DNA of 48,241 nt from Crenothrix sp. D3 (GCA_002134785.1 MBQZ01000019.1:1-48241); one strand, 5' to 3'; positions 31,996-42,221 are shown, counted from the stretch's first letter. Notes: a model not told the origin generated them from the sequence alone. Made by a program: numbers and translations.

Positions 31996-33596
31996 AATTT
32001 TAATCTACGTTTGGGGCGACTTAGTTCGATTTGGGAGCGAAAATAATCAATACTGACCTCTTTACCTAATAATACGAGTAGATCATTTGCCTGTAATTCA
32101 AAAATTTTTGCAGGATTAAAATAAAAATGCTGATCTTTTATAGGATACCGATTTTTATGGGTTTGATGTAACGAATGCGTACTAATAACCCCCACCAGCA
32201 TCAATTTACGTTGGTCAAAATCAATATCGGCAAGGCGTGTGCCATCGAGAAAAGACCCAGAATGCACACACAAGGTTTCCATAATAAAATTCTTTTCCTC
32301 ATTAATAATGCCGACAATCGCCTCAAAAGCGACAGGTTGACCGACGTACTCCGCAACCACCAAGCCCGCTATTTCAAACGGTTGTAGCACATCATTTGCC
32401 CCCGCTTGATACAGTTTTTTCACACTTTCTCGATGATTTGCACGAGAAATAATACGAATATCAGGATTTAAATGCCGACTGGTGAGCGTGATATACACAT
32501 TAATCACATCGCTACCCGTGGTGCATAAAACAGCGGTGGCTTTGCCGTTAATCCCTGCACTTTTCAGTATTTTATTGCGACTGGCATCGGCGTGAATCGC
32601 TGGATAACCGCGTCGTTTAGCTTTTGCAATACGGTCTTCTTGGTTATCAATAATCACAAAATGCTGCTTATCTTTTTCCAACTGTGTGGCAATATGCTGT
32701 CCGACACGCCCAAAACCACAAATAATTACAAAACTACTGTAGCGATTGAGTTCGCTATGGGTTTTTTGATCGCGTAATTCTTGCATTTTTTCACTCAATG
32801 CCGCGACGATAATGGAGGTAAAAAATGACAACACCCCAACGCCCGAAAAAATCATCGCCATTGCGACCAAGCGTCCCCCTGAAGTTTGTGGTGATATATC
32901 ACCAAAACCCACGGTGGCAACCGTGACGACGGTGAAATAAAGCGCGTCGAATAAATTACCAATTTGTTTGTCGTTGTCGCGGTGTTCTAATAAATAAATA
33001 CTGACCGTACCGATAAAAATTAGAAACCCTAGAAACAGTGCCAGCGTATACAGTTCAAAGCGTTTACTGGCTAATACATCGGCAAATAATTTAATATTAT
33101 TAAAGTAGCGAAATAACTTAAATAGCCGAAAAATAAGGAATATGCGCAATATTTGTAGCGGTCTATAAATAGAAACAATCGCCAATAAATCAATGAGTGC
33201 TAATGGCGTGCGCATATACGCCATTTTTTGTACAACAATCAACCATATCGCCGTTCTTAGCCGAAAAGGAATGCCCAAATAGCGAGTCTTTTCGTAATAC
33301 TCAAGAAAAATTTTATGACTGTCATTGCACAGCCAAATACGCAGTAAATATTCCCAGACAAACAACGCGATGATAATCCGCTCAAACAACACATCAATTT
33401 GATTTAATTCACTATTTACTTCATAAATCAGTAAAAATACGCTACTCATGACTAAACAAATCATGAATATATCAAAATAGGCTTTAATTTGACTGTCTGA
33501 GTTTTCCAATAAATTATAGAAAAACAGCTTTATCCGTCGATAACGCGCCGATCTTTTTAGGATGTATGCAAAATAAATAATCAGTCGAGTCAGCAT
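31992..33596 (-). CDS. Voltage-gated-like K+ channel with C-terminal RCK domain
   Basis: The 534-aa membrane protein has about six helices. The pore loop contains TVATVGFGDISPQTSGGR, with the K+ selectivity sequence TVGFGD. An Arg-rich stretch (about residues 140-170: LQILRIFLIFRLFKLFRYF) resembles a voltage sensor-linker region. Residues about 290-530 form a RCK module: VIICGFGRVGQHIATQLEKD, RISRANHRESVKKLYQAGAND and a TrkA-C end. The next gene encodes a stand-alone RCK protein (ATGA overlap). Confidence 0.9.
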   Translation of the reverse strand: MLTRLIIYFAYILKRSARYRRIKLFFYNLLENSDSQIKAYFDIFMICLVMSSVFLLIYEVNSELNQIDVLFERIIIALFVWEYLLRIWLCNDSHKIFLEYYEKTRYLGIPFRLRTAIWLIVVQKMAYMRTPLALIDLLAIVSIYRPLQILRIFLIFRLFKLFRYFNNIKLFADVLASKRFELYTLALFLGFLIFIGTVSIYLLEHRDNDKQIGNLFDALYFTVVTVATVGFGDISPQTSGGRLVAMAMIFSGVGVLSFFTSIIVAALSEKMQELRDQKTHSELNRYSSFVIICGFGRVGQHIATQLEKDKQHFVIIDNQEDRIAKAKRRGYPAIHADASRNKILKSAGINGKATAVLCTTGSDVINVYITLTSRHLNPDIRIISRANHRESVKKLYQAGANDVLQPFEIAGLVVAEYVGQPVAFEAIVGIINEEKNFIMETLCVHSGSFLDGTRLADIDFDQRKLMLVGVISTHSLHQTHKNRYPIKDQHFYFNPAKIFELQANDLLVLLGKEVSIDYFRSQIELSRPKRRLKL

Positions 33597-33784
33597 AGTT
33601 TTAACATAAGTAGGTCTTGCAAAATTCCATATTTTTAAGGCATTTTATCACTTAGCGTGTAAAAGCCTGTCTCTTTGGACGGGTGAATAATATAGATAAG
33701 CTCATTAATGAGATGGGCAAAAATTGACATCGTTGGCGGTGGTCAATATAGTGGTCAAATCATCATAAGCCGCTTATTACCTTC

Positions 33785-34615
33785 ATGACTAACTCACAAC
33801 AACCGATAGACATCATGCCCTACCTAGCCGAAGACCTCGGTACAGGCGATATAACAGCCGCCATTATTCCTGAAACTACTCACGCCCAAGCGGAAGTCAT
33901 TACCCGCGAAGACATGGTGTTATGTGGCCAAGCGTGGTTTGATGCGGTGTTTAATACGTTGAACCCCTACATTAAAATTGATTGGCAGGTGCAAGAAGGC
34001 GACAACGTGGCTAAAAATACCCTGCTGTGTAAACTTCAAGGGTCTGCTAGAGCCTTATTAACAGGTGAGCGTACCGCGTTAAATTTATTGCAAACTTTAT
34101 CAGCAACCGCGACAATCGCCAGACAATACGCCGATGCCGTGCAAGGCACACACTGTAAAGTATTGGATACGCGCAAAACGATTCCCGCCTTACGCGATGC
34201 ACAAAAATATGCCGTTAAGTGTGGCGGTTGTTATAACCATCGTATTGGCTTATATGATGGCGTGTTAATCAAAGAAAATCACATCATGGCGGCAGGTTCG
34301 ATTGCCAACGCTGTCCAAACTGCGCGTCAACTCAGCACGGTTGCCGTCGAAGTTGAGGTTGAATCGTTACCACAATTGCAAGAAGCCCTTGCAGCCAAGC
34401 CAGACCGCATTATGCTAGATAATTTTAACCTTGAAGATTTACGCACAGCAGTTGCTATAACAGCGGGCAGTGTGGAGCTAGAAGCCTCAGGTAATATTGA
34501 CTTAACCACCATTCGCTCCATAGCCGAAACAGGCGTGGATTTTATTTCCATAGGCGCGTTGACTAAACATATTCAAGCAATTGATTTGTCAATGCGCATT
34601 AAATTGGTATTTTGA
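33785..34615 (+). CDS. nadC: Nicotinate-nucleotide pyrophosphorylase (carboxylating)
   Basis: The 276-aa enzyme of de novo NAD synthesis makes nicotinate mononucleotide from quinolinate and PRPP. Motifs in order: EDLGTGDITAAIIPE, GERTALNLLQTLSATATI, DTRKTIPALRDAQKYAV (basic substrate-binding residues), CGGCYNHRIGLYDGVLIKENH, VEVEVES, IMLDNFN, ELEASGNI and FISIGALTKH. Full length. The flavin reductase-like gene begins 2 bp after its stop. Confidence 0.95.
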   Translation: MTNSQQPIDIMPYLAEDLGTGDITAAIIPETTHAQAEVITREDMVLCGQAWFDAVFNTLNPYIKIDWQVQEGDNVAKNTLLCKLQGSARALLTGERTALNLLQTLSATATIARQYADAVQGTHCKVLDTRKTIPALRDAQKYAVKCGGCYNHRIGLYDGVLIKENHIMAAGSIANAVQTARQLSTVAVEVEVESLPQLQEALAAKPDRIMLDNFNLEDLRTAVAITAGSVELEASGNIDLTTIRSIAETGVDFISIGALTKHIQAIDLSMRIKLVF

Positions 34616-34616
34616 T

Positions 34617-35084
34617 ATGGACGACTTATTTAAACAACTGACCCACGGTATTTATGTCATAGCGGTCAGTGATGGTGTGCATCACAACGCATTTACTGCC
34701 GCGTGGGTAATGCAAGTCTCTTTTGATCCACCGTTATTGGCGATTAGCATTAACCCTGAACACTATTCATACAGCTTATTGCAAGCAGGTGGCGTGTGTA
34801 CGGTGAATGTCTTGGGGCAAGATCAAGCGCATATCGCTGAGCATTTTGGTCGCTCGCATGATAAAGACAAAATGGCAGGTTTTGTATGGCAACAAGGCTT
34901 ATCGACCGCGCCTATTTTAGCGAATAGTTTGGCGTATTTTGATTGTCAAGTCAGCCATTACACTGAGGCTGGCGATCATAAAATTGTAGTTTGTAATGTC
35001 ATTGCGGGGGCTATTCTTCACCGTGGTAAACCGCTGTTGTATAACCAGACGGGCGATATGGATGGTAGTGATGAGCTTTATTAG
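34617..35084 (+). CDS. Flavin reductase-like FMN-binding protein
   Basis: The 155-aa protein starts at ATG 34617, one base after the nadC stop codon. The split-barrel FMN-binding pattern is clear: LTHGIYVIAVSDGVHHNAFTAAWV, MQVSFDPPLLAISI, FGRSHDKDKMAG and the late DHKIVVCNVIAGAIL. Family members are NADH:FMN reductases partnering monooxygenases or unknown oxidoreductases. The GKPLLYNQTGDM ending is usual. Substrate unknown; coupling to nadC suggests only co-expression. Confidence 0.85.
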   Translation: MDDLFKQLTHGIYVIAVSDGVHHNAFTAAWVMQVSFDPPLLAISINPEHYSYSLLQAGGVCTVNVLGQDQAHIAEHFGRSHDKDKMAGFVWQQGLSTAPILANSLAYFDCQVSHYTEAGDHKIVVCNVIAGAILHRGKPLLYNQTGDMDGSDELY

Positions 35085-35112
35085 TGTAGTGCAATAGAAT
35101 GGGCTGACGAAG

Positions 35113-35142
35113 GAAGCCCATCGTTCGCGATTGATGGGCTTC
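35113..35142. repeat. Short hairpin repeat after the flavin reductase gene
   Basis: A perfect 10-bp stem (GAAGCCCATC / GATGGGCTTC, loop of 10) lies 29 bp after the stop codon. It is of the palindromic repeat type that recurs in this window and could serve as an RNA-stabilising or terminating structure. Confidence 0.6.
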
Positions 35143-35287
35143 GTACCTTATCGCGTTGAACTAGCCATTGATGTGACTAAGCTATTTACTACAAACTAAA
35201 TATGATGCAATTGCATTATATTTATTTACCTCCCTCAAAAAATTCTCCTTATAATGCAGTGATAACAGGCTGAGCATCGCCTTAACT

Positions 35288-35311
35288 GCATTCCCACGCG
35301 GTGCGTGGAAC
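35288..35311. repeat. Half-copy of the cas9-cas1 hairpin repeat family
   Basis: GCATTCCCACGC then GGTGCGTGGAAC forms an imperfect hairpin. On the other strand it resembles the arms of the element at 14355-14469 (GTTCC...CGC..GCG..GGAATGC). It lies 16 bp upstream of the ribB start, within its leader. Confidence 0.55.
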
Positions 35312-35326
35312 AAAAACAACCTACTT

Positions 35327-36433
35327 ATGAACAGCATCGAAGAAATTATAGAAGATTTACGCTTAGGAAAAATGGTCATTATTATGGATGATGAAGACCG
35401 CGAAAATGAAGGTGATTTATTAATGGCGGCGGCGTTTACCCGCCCTGAAGATGTTAATTTTATGGCGCGTTATGGGCGTGGATTAATTTGTTTAACGCTC
35501 ACGCATGAACGGTGTCAGCAATTGCGCTTACCGTTAATGGTGAATGAAAACAAAACCGCACATTCCACCAATTTCACGGTTTCCATTGAAGCAGCAACTG
35601 GAGTAACAACGGGCATTTCAGCGGCAGACCGCGCTAAAACTATTCTAGCGGCAGTGGCTACTCATGCTAAAGCCGATGACTTAGTACAACCCGGCCATAT
35701 TTTTCCGTTAATGGCACAAGCAGGCGGGGTATTAAATCGCGCTGGGCATACTGAAGCAGGCTGTGATTTAGCACGTTTAGCAGGTTTAGAACCTGCGGCG
35801 GTGATTGTGGAAATTCTTAATGAAGACGGCACGATGGCACGCCGACCTGATTTAGAAATTTTCGCGGAACAACATAATCTTAAAATAGGTACGATTGCCG
35901 ATTTAATCCAGTACCGCATTCAACACGAAAACACCTTAGAACGTATTAGCGAATGCGCTTATCCCACCGAATTTGGCGATTTTCGCTTATATACTTATCA
36001 AGATACCAATGACAATAATCTGCATCTAGCCTTAGTGATGGGCAAAGTGTCAGGTGATGAACCTGTGTTAGTCCGTGTTCATGCGCGTAATTTGCTGGAT
36101 GATGTGTTTGCCTCTAAACGCACCGATTGCAATATGCCGATTCAACTTGCTATGCAAAAAATTGCTGAAGAAGGGCGTGGAGTTCTGGTGGTGATTCGGC
36201 AAAGTGAAAACAATAAAGCACTGGCAGAACTGATTTATCGCTATCAATTAGAAGACAATGGTTGTGCTGCGGTGCAAGCGGTTGATGTCGGTTGGCGTAC
36301 CACGGGAACAGGTGCGCGAATACTAGCGGATTTAGGCGTACATAAATTAAAAGTGTTAGGCGCACCCAAAAAATACATTGGGCTGTCGGGATTTGATTTG
36401 GAAGTCGCTGAGCATTTGGGATCAGGATTGTAG
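35327..36433 (+). CDS. ribB: 3,4-dihydroxy-2-butanone 4-phosphate synthase with degenerate GTP cyclohydrolase II domain
   Basis: The 368-aa protein of riboflavin synthesis has a complete RibB part (residues 1-200): MVIIMDDEDRENEGDLLMAA, RYGRGLICL, TNFTVSIEA and RAGHTEAGCDLARLAGL. The C-terminal part follows the RibA fold but has lost its chemistry. The zinc motif expected as C-x10-C-x-C reads HARNLLDDVFASKRTDCN, keeping only one Cys, and the RQEGRG catalytic loop is RQSENNKAL. So only RibB activity is expected, as in the RibBX hybrids known from other gammaproteobacteria. A genuine RibA should exist elsewhere. No FMN riboswitch is evident in the leader. Confidence 0.92.
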   Translation: MNSIEEIIEDLRLGKMVIIMDDEDRENEGDLLMAAAFTRPEDVNFMARYGRGLICLTLTHERCQQLRLPLMVNENKTAHSTNFTVSIEAATGVTTGISAADRAKTILAAVATHAKADDLVQPGHIFPLMAQAGGVLNRAGHTEAGCDLARLAGLEPAAVIVEILNEDGTMARRPDLEIFAEQHNLKIGTIADLIQYRIQHENTLERISECAYPTEFGDFRLYTYQDTNDNNLHLALVMGKVSGDEPVLVRVHARNLLDDVFASKRTDCNMPIQLAMQKIAEEGRGVLVVIRQSENNKALAELIYRYQLEDNGCAAVQAVDVGWRTTGTGARILADLGVHKLKVLGAPKKYIGLSGFDLEVAEHLGSGL

Positions 36434-36438
36434 TGATT

Positions 36439-36470
36439 AGCGGAGTGCAGACTCTGGTTTGTACTCCGCT
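36439..36470. repeat. Hairpin between convergent ribB and hisC
   Basis: Stem AGCGGAGT / ACTCCGCT with a 16-nt loop (GCAGACTCTGGTTTGT). It resembles the GGAGTGCA-type repeat at 42294-42341 and likely acts as a shared terminator for the two converging genes. Confidence 0.5.
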
Positions 36471-36480
36471 TGTAGAGCTG

Positions 36481-37563
36481 TTACAACGCCAAACTTTTTT
36501 GCAATGCCGCTAAAAACGCCGTGTTTTCCTCAGGTTGTCCAATCGTCACTCGCAAACAATCGGTTAATAACCCTGCTTGCGGACTCATATTTTTAATCAA
36601 TACACCTTGCTGTTTTATGGCTAAGAAAATCGCCGTTGCTTGGTCTTTTGGGGTTTTAAACAGAATAAAATTCGCTGCACTGGGATAAGCGGTAATGCCG
36701 TCCAACGCGTTCAATTGCTGAAAAACACGGGCGCGTTCTGAGCAAATCGCTTGTGTTTGTTGGTCAAAGATTTCGTGATGCGATAAAGCAAACTCCACGC
36801 TCACTTGCGTCAGCACGTTAATGTTGTAAGGCAAACGAATTTTATGCAGTTGCTCAATAATTGCGGGCAATCCTGCAATATAACCCAAACGCAACCCAGC
36901 CAAACCTAGTTTTGACACCGTGCGCATGACCAGTAAATTCTCATACTGCCCTAAGCGATTCATAAAACTGGCATCGGCAAATGGGGCGTAGGCTTCATCA
37001 ATCACGACCAAGCCGTTAGCCGCCTCGATAATTTTTACGATTGCCGCGTCATTGAATAAGTTGCTAGTCGGATTATTCGGATACGCTAAAAAAATCACGC
37101 TAGGTTGATGCTCATTAATAGCCGCTAACATCGCAGGTAAATCCAAATCAAAATTATCCAACAACGGCACACCGTTATAACGCAAGCCCAAGCTATCGCT
37201 GATTTGTTTGTACATCACAAAGCTAGGTGTCGTGCTTAACACACTGGCAGTCGGCGGCAATGCCATCAACAACAGTTGAATAATTTCATCCGAGCCATTG
37301 CCCAGCAATACTTCAAACTCGTCAGGAATTCCATTAACGCGCTTAATGGTCGCGTTCAATTGCCGCGCTTCGGGGTCTGGATAACGGTTTAATTCACAGT
37401 CTTTTAACGCGGCTAACCATTGTTGTTTAACCTCATCAGACCAGCTATAAGGATTTTCCATTGCGTCCAGTTTAATAAAACCTGCCGCATCGGCGACATG
37501 ATAGGCGGATAAAGCTAATACTTCGGGGCGGAAAATAGAATTTATGAAATCGTTGCTAGACAT
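36481..37563 (-). CDS. hisC: Histidinol-phosphate aminotransferase
   Basis: The 360-aa PLP enzyme transaminates imidazole acetol phosphate in histidine synthesis. Landmarks: KLDAMENPYSWSDEV, LNRYPDPEARQLNATIK, LGNGSDEIIQLL, AYPNNPTSNLF, VVIDEAYAPFAD and the PLP-Lys site RTVSKLGLAGLRLGY. Full length. It stands alone, not in a his operon. Confidence 0.93.
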   Translation of the reverse strand: MSSNDFINSIFRPEVLALSAYHVADAAGFIKLDAMENPYSWSDEVKQQWLAALKDCELNRYPDPEARQLNATIKRVNGIPDEFEVLLGNGSDEIIQLLLMALPPTASVLSTTPSFVMYKQISDSLGLRYNGVPLLDNFDLDLPAMLAAINEHQPSVIFLAYPNNPTSNLFNDAAIVKIIEAANGLVVIDEAYAPFADASFMNRLGQYENLLVMRTVSKLGLAGLRLGYIAGLPAIIEQLHKIRLPYNINVLTQVSVEFALSHHEIFDQQTQAICSERARVFQQLNALDGITAYPSAANFILFKTPKDQATAIFLAIKQQGVLIKNMSPQAGLLTDCLRVTIGQPEENTAFLAALQKSLAL

Positions 37564-37735
37564 AATGACGCAAAAATAGGTAAGTTAGCTGAAATTAAAA
37601 TAGCATAAGTATCTATGCAAAAGTTATTCATAATTGTTGATAGCGCTAATTAAAGAGTAATGGGAGATTGAAATTCCTTAGCATACATTTTCGCCCCGTT
37701 AGTGTAGAGACCCCTTTCTATTAAGTGTTGGCACA

Positions 37736-38716
37736 TCAACCCCATTGTTTTTTGATATTACAAATATCAGGTAAAATATCTTCAAATTTATTCACTAATC
37801 GCGGTTCAAAATGCTTTCCTGAGCCTTTCTTAATTTCAACAATAGCCTCTTCAACTGACCATGCTTTTTTATAAGGTCTTTCCATTGTTAAAGCATCGAA
37901 AACATCAACAACAGCCACAATACGCGCTGCTTCAGGTATTTCTTCTCCGCTAAGCCCTCGTGGATAACCACTACCATCCCATTTTTCATGGTGGTAAAGA
38001 GCAATTTCTGCTGCCATTTTAAATACGGGTGAGTTACCTCGACTAAGAATGTCATAACCAATTTGTGAATGTGTTTTCATTATCACCCATTCATCAGGCG
38101 TTAATGGCGCAGGTTTTCGTAATATCGCATCGGGGATACCGATTTTTCCTGTATCGTGCATGGGCGCGGCTAATTCAAGTAATTTACTTTTTGATTCCCA
38201 ACCACATTCATCGGCAAGCCGCGCGGCATAAGCTGCCATTCGCCAAATATGCACACCCGTATCATTATCGTTATAGTGACCCGCCGCGCCCAACATATAA
38301 ACAGCATCTTGATAACTTTCTTGTAATATTTCGGCTTTAACTAATGACAAATGAATCCGCACACGCGCTAACACAATAGAGGGTGAAAAAGGTTTGGTAA
38401 TGTAATCAACTGCACCCATTTTTAAACCAATTTCTTCATCTTGATTACCGTTCATCGCAGTCACAAAAATAATCGGTATATGCTCTGTATTTGGATTTTT
38501 TTTCAATATATTACAAATCGTATAACCATCCATATCAGGAAGATTAATGTCTAATAAAATAAGCGATAAATTATGTTTTTCTGCGGCTGCTAAGGCACTT
38601 TCGCCACTTATGGCATACACTAATCGATACTTATTGCCGAGTATTTGACGCATCAACGCTAAATTACTGGGTTCATCATCCACAATTAGAATAAGTGGTT
38701 TTTTGGTATTAAACAT
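37736..38716 (-). CDS. HD-GYP response regulator (c-di-GMP phosphodiesterase)
   Basis: The 326-aa protein has a receiver (LILIVDDEPSNLALM, SLILLDINLPDMDGY, VDYITKPFSP) joined to an HD-GYP domain: HIWRMAAYAARLADECG, APMHDTGKIGIPD (metal-binding HD), HSQIGYDIL, ALYHHEKWDGSGYPRGLSG (GYP motif) and AVVDVFDALTMERPYKKAW. All metal ligands of the family appear present. It overlaps the hybrid kinase gene by 8 bp and is its likely output, lowering c-di-GMP. Confidence 0.94.
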   Translation of the reverse strand: MFNTKKPLILIVDDEPSNLALMRQILGNKYRLVYAISGESALAAAEKHNLSLILLDINLPDMDGYTICNILKKNPNTEHIPIIFVTAMNGNQDEEIGLKMGAVDYITKPFSPSIVLARVRIHLSLVKAEILQESYQDAVYMLGAAGHYNDNDTGVHIWRMAAYAARLADECGWESKSKLLELAAPMHDTGKIGIPDAILRKPAPLTPDEWVIMKTHSQIGYDILSRGNSPVFKMAAEIALYHHEKWDGSGYPRGLSGEEIPEAARIVAVVDVFDALTMERPYKKAWSVEEAIVEIKKGSGKHFEPRLVNKFEDILPDICNIKKQWG

Positions 38717-41700
38717 TCTTAGAGCCTAAAGAAAGATTGCATTCATTTGCTAATTTTATGACTTCTGATTTTGCCAATGGAAAATCAAAAAAATCGAGTG
38801 CCAGTTTAACGGGTTCAATACGTTCTGCCGTTAAATATTCACTCAATTCGTTGAGTGTAACAGTCAGACCATCGGGGCTATCTCGTTCTACGGCTTGCAA
38901 AACCACCGTAAGTAATTCTGAAATAATTTTACCATCAAAGTCTTTTACAGCTAATTCTGAATTTTGTTTTGCACTGGTATATTCATGAGTAAAGTTCTGT
39001 GCTGCTTCAATAGCAATTTTTAAGCGACCAACAATTTCATTGGCATCCTGATTATTGGCTATCAGTTCATAGATTTCATGAGCAACATCACTTATTTCAA
39101 TCAGCCCCAGCATTTTTGCAGAACCTTTAATATTATGTATTAAAGCAGTAAATTCTTTAGAATTGGTATCAGTAATAATTTTCAGTGACTGACAATCCTG
39201 AAAAAATTTAACAAGATAGCGTTTATAAATATCAATATCACCCCAAATTTTTAGTGCGTACTCTATATCGACACCAGAGAGTTGGCTATTAGAAGACAAA
39301 GGTTTTTCAATTAAAGGGGTTTCTTGATTTTCTTTCACGAAATCTGTTTTCCTCGCAAGTTTTACAATTAAATTGACAGCTACGTCAACATCAAATGGTT
39401 TAGTAATAAAATTATAAATCCCCAGAAATTTTGCTTTTTCAATTTGTGATTTAAAAACGCCTGCACTCAACGCAACAATAGGTAAATCGATTAATTCTGG
39501 TATTTGACGAATTAAACGGGTGGCTTGATAACCGTCCATGATAGGCATTTGAATATCCATCAAGACGAGGTCAATACTATCAATATTATTTTTCAGATAA
39601 TCAACGGCTTTTTTACCATTATCGACACCTGTAACTACCGCGCCTTCGGCTCTAAATATTAGACTCGCCACTTCAAGATTGATGTCATTATCATCGACAA
39701 CTAAAAGCGTAATTCCTTCAAGGCGTTTTAATGGCAACACATTTGAAAGTGGTTTTTTAAGCTCTATTGTTTCATGTTCTTGCATGGCTTTATCAAAAAT
39801 CTGCGAGACTTCTGTGTCTTCGTTTATGAGTGTATTACTAACCTCAGCCTCAATATCAAAATGTAAACCAAATGAAAAACAACTTCCCTTGCCCATTTCA
39901 CTGCTTAGCATTATATCCCCGCCCATTAACTTAACTAATTGAGCTGAAATACTCAAACCAAGACCTGTTCCGCCATAACGTCGAGCAATGGAATTATCCG
40001 CTTGAGAAAATGGCATAAAAATATTTTTTTGTGCCTCTTTAGAAATACCGTCACCTGTATCGGATACGGAAAAATTCAAAAAAACCTGCTGTTCATTAAT
40101 ATCTTGCTCTGTAACGGTGACAGTCACTTGACCTTGATGAGTGAATTTAATGGCATTGCTCACTAAATTAACCAGCACTTGTTGTAATCGTGGCGCGTCG
40201 CCTTTTAACCGATAGACACGATGAGAAATAAGCGGGTGAATAATTAAATCCAGATTTTTATCGTCTGCATTAAAGGTCATAATGGTGACCAAATTATCTA
40301 AAATGTCATCCAAGTTAAAAGTAGTAATTTCCAGTTCAAATTTACCTGCTTCAATTTTTGATATATCCAGTACCTGATTAATAATGGCTAATAAAGATTT
40401 CCCCGCACATTGAATTTTGTGTACCAACGATTTATCGTCTTCAGCTAATTGACTTTTTTCAAGCACAAAGGCTAAGCCTAAAATAGCATTCAAAGGTGTG
40501 CGAATTTCATGGCTCATATTCGATAAAAAGTCAGCTTTTGATTGTGCTAACAATTCCGCTATTCTTTTAGCCTCACGCAGAACGTTTTCGATATTTTTAC
40601 GTTCGCTAATATCTGTATGTGTACCAAGTAAACGTAAAGGCTTACCCGTTTCATCACGACTCACAATCATCCCGCGATCCAGTATCCATTTATAAGTGCC
40701 GTCTTTGCAAAGCAGGCGATGTTCGTTGCTATAGTGTTCTGTCTTGCCTTCCAAATAATGTTGGATATCTAACATAGCGTTTGATTTATCATCGGGATGC
40801 AGTCTTTTTTCCCATTCTTCAAAAATATTTTCAATTTCATGATTAGCAAAGCCAAGCATTGATTTCCATTGTTTAGAAAAAAACACTTCATTATTTTCAA
40901 CATCCCAATCCCAAAGTCCATCACCTGCACCTTCAACAGCAAATTTCCAACGAAATTCATTTGCCATCGCCGTTTTTTCAGTTTCTGCCATTAAATTGCG
41001 TAATTCTTTTTCTTCGCTAATATCACGCATAATGGCAGATAAGCTAACAGGATTTCCTTGTTTATCTTTATGACAAATGCAAATTAAAGAAACAGGGATT
41101 TCATAACCATCGTGGTGTAATAATGATGTTTCTCCTTTCCAATAACCTTGCTTTATTGCGATAGGCATAATCTCTTCGTACAGCTTTTTATATTGGTAAT
41201 CAGAATGATTATTTCCAATTGTTAACTGTGATAAATCGGCATTTTCTGCAAAGCCCAGCATCCTTTTAGCGGCTGGATTGTGATAACCTAAATTTCCATT
41301 CAAATCTGCCATGCCAATGAAATCATGCGATTCTTCTATTATGTCCAATAAAAGATGTTTTTCTTTTTCTACAAGCTGCGATTGAAGATAACTTTCTTTA
41401 ATATTTTTAGCTGTCCATATAATCAGATAACTCGACGACAAAATCATGCTTACGGTATACAACGATAAGCCGAATCCTAAACTATACCAACCTGCTAATT
41501 GTCCTTTTAATCTTAACCAGCCTATAAAAGGGATTAACAAGAACAATAATAAAAACACACGTTTACATATCGCCGCACTTGCTGTCTTGTCTACGACAAA
41601 CGATATAAAGCTATTTTCTATGTTTAATAATAAAAAGCCTATTCCAAAAATAACAAAACAAAATGCAGTCAGTAATGCCATTGAAAATAACGGATTGCCC

Positions 41701-42221
41701 ACATAAGACGTTTCACTAAACAGGTAATTTAAAAAAACAATATCAGCAATAATGAGCGGCATGACAATTAAGCGTAGTGCGAAGCGAGGCTGTTTTATTA
41801 CAGTTAATAAAGCTCCACTACAAAACAAAAAACTAAGTGCTGTAATTAAAGACATTCTGCCTTGGAAATCAATTGCTAAATCAACACCAGTAGCATATTC
41901 AAAAATAACTAAAATACTTTCTAAGCCAATAATTAAACTCGACCCATAAAATAGGCGTTTTCGCATTCCTTGTAATGGGTCTTTGAAAGTTAATAAATAC
42001 AATGACAAGGCAGAAAATAAAAAGCAAGAAGCCGTTTGGATTTTCATTGATGCCCAATCTGGATAGATAGACTTAAAAATATCTTTATCGAAAAGCCAGC
42101 CCATGAAAACAAACAAAGTAATTGCCAATATCGTCCCTGCTATTATTTTTACATAGCCAGCAAAAATAATTAACTGCTTTTTATCTAATGTTTTTTCAAC
42201 GCTATCTTTTGTTGAGTTCAT
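38709..42221 (-). CDS. Hybrid sensor histidine kinase with PAS, receiver and HPt domains
   Basis: The 1170-aa protein has about seven to eight hydrophobic segments in residues 1-280 (a MASE-like integral sensor). Two PAS/PAC units follow (about 290-415, ISEEKELRN at the end, and about 430-545, ISERKNIEN at the end). The HisKA has FLSNMSHEIRTPLNA (His 571), then HATPase (VNLVSNAIKFTHQG, DTGDGIS, GTGLGLSIS). A receiver spans about 840-960 (LLVVDDNDINLEVA, LVLMDIQMPIMDGYQAT) and an HPt about 985-1090 (LIHNIKGSAKMLG, His acceptor). A full His-Asp-His relay in one chain ends on an HPt that can serve the neighbouring HD-GYP regulator. Confidence 0.94.
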   Translation of the reverse strand: MNSTKDSVEKTLDKKQLIIFAGYVKIIAGTILAITLFVFMGWLFDKDIFKSIYPDWASMKIQTASCFLFSALSLYLLTFKDPLQGMRKRLFYGSSLIIGLESILVIFEYATGVDLAIDFQGRMSLITALSFLFCSGALLTVIKQPRFALRLIVMPLIIADIVFLNYLFSETSYVGNPLFSMALLTAFCFVIFGIGFLLLNIENSFISFVVDKTASAAICKRVFLLLFLLIPFIGWLRLKGQLAGWYSLGFGLSLYTVSMILSSSYLIIWTAKNIKESYLQSQLVEKEKHLLLDIIEESHDFIGMADLNGNLGYHNPAAKRMLGFAENADLSQLTIGNNHSDYQYKKLYEEIMPIAIKQGYWKGETSLLHHDGYEIPVSLICICHKDKQGNPVSLSAIMRDISEEKELRNLMAETEKTAMANEFRWKFAVEGAGDGLWDWDVENNEVFFSKQWKSMLGFANHEIENIFEEWEKRLHPDDKSNAMLDIQHYLEGKTEHYSNEHRLLCKDGTYKWILDRGMIVSRDETGKPLRLLGTHTDISERKNIENVLREAKRIAELLAQSKADFLSNMSHEIRTPLNAILGLAFVLEKSQLAEDDKSLVHKIQCAGKSLLAIINQVLDISKIEAGKFELEITTFNLDDILDNLVTIMTFNADDKNLDLIIHPLISHRVYRLKGDAPRLQQVLVNLVSNAIKFTHQGQVTVTVTEQDINEQQVFLNFSVSDTGDGISKEAQKNIFMPFSQADNSIARRYGGTGLGLSISAQLVKLMGGDIMLSSEMGKGSCFSFGLHFDIEAEVSNTLINEDTEVSQIFDKAMQEHETIELKKPLSNVLPLKRLEGITLLVVDDNDINLEVASLIFRAEGAVVTGVDNGKKAVDYLKNNIDSIDLVLMDIQMPIMDGYQATRLIRQIPELIDLPIVALSAGVFKSQIEKAKFLGIYNFITKPFDVDVAVNLIVKLARKTDFVKENQETPLIEKPLSSNSQLSGVDIEYALKIWGDIDIYKRYLVKFFQDCQSLKIITDTNSKEFTALIHNIKGSAKMLGLIEISDVAHEIYELIANNQDANEIVGRLKIAIEAAQNFTHEYTSAKQNSELAVKDFDGKIISELLTVVLQAVERDSPDGLTVTLNELSEYLTAERIEPVKLALDFFDFPLAKSEVIKLANECNLSLGSKNV

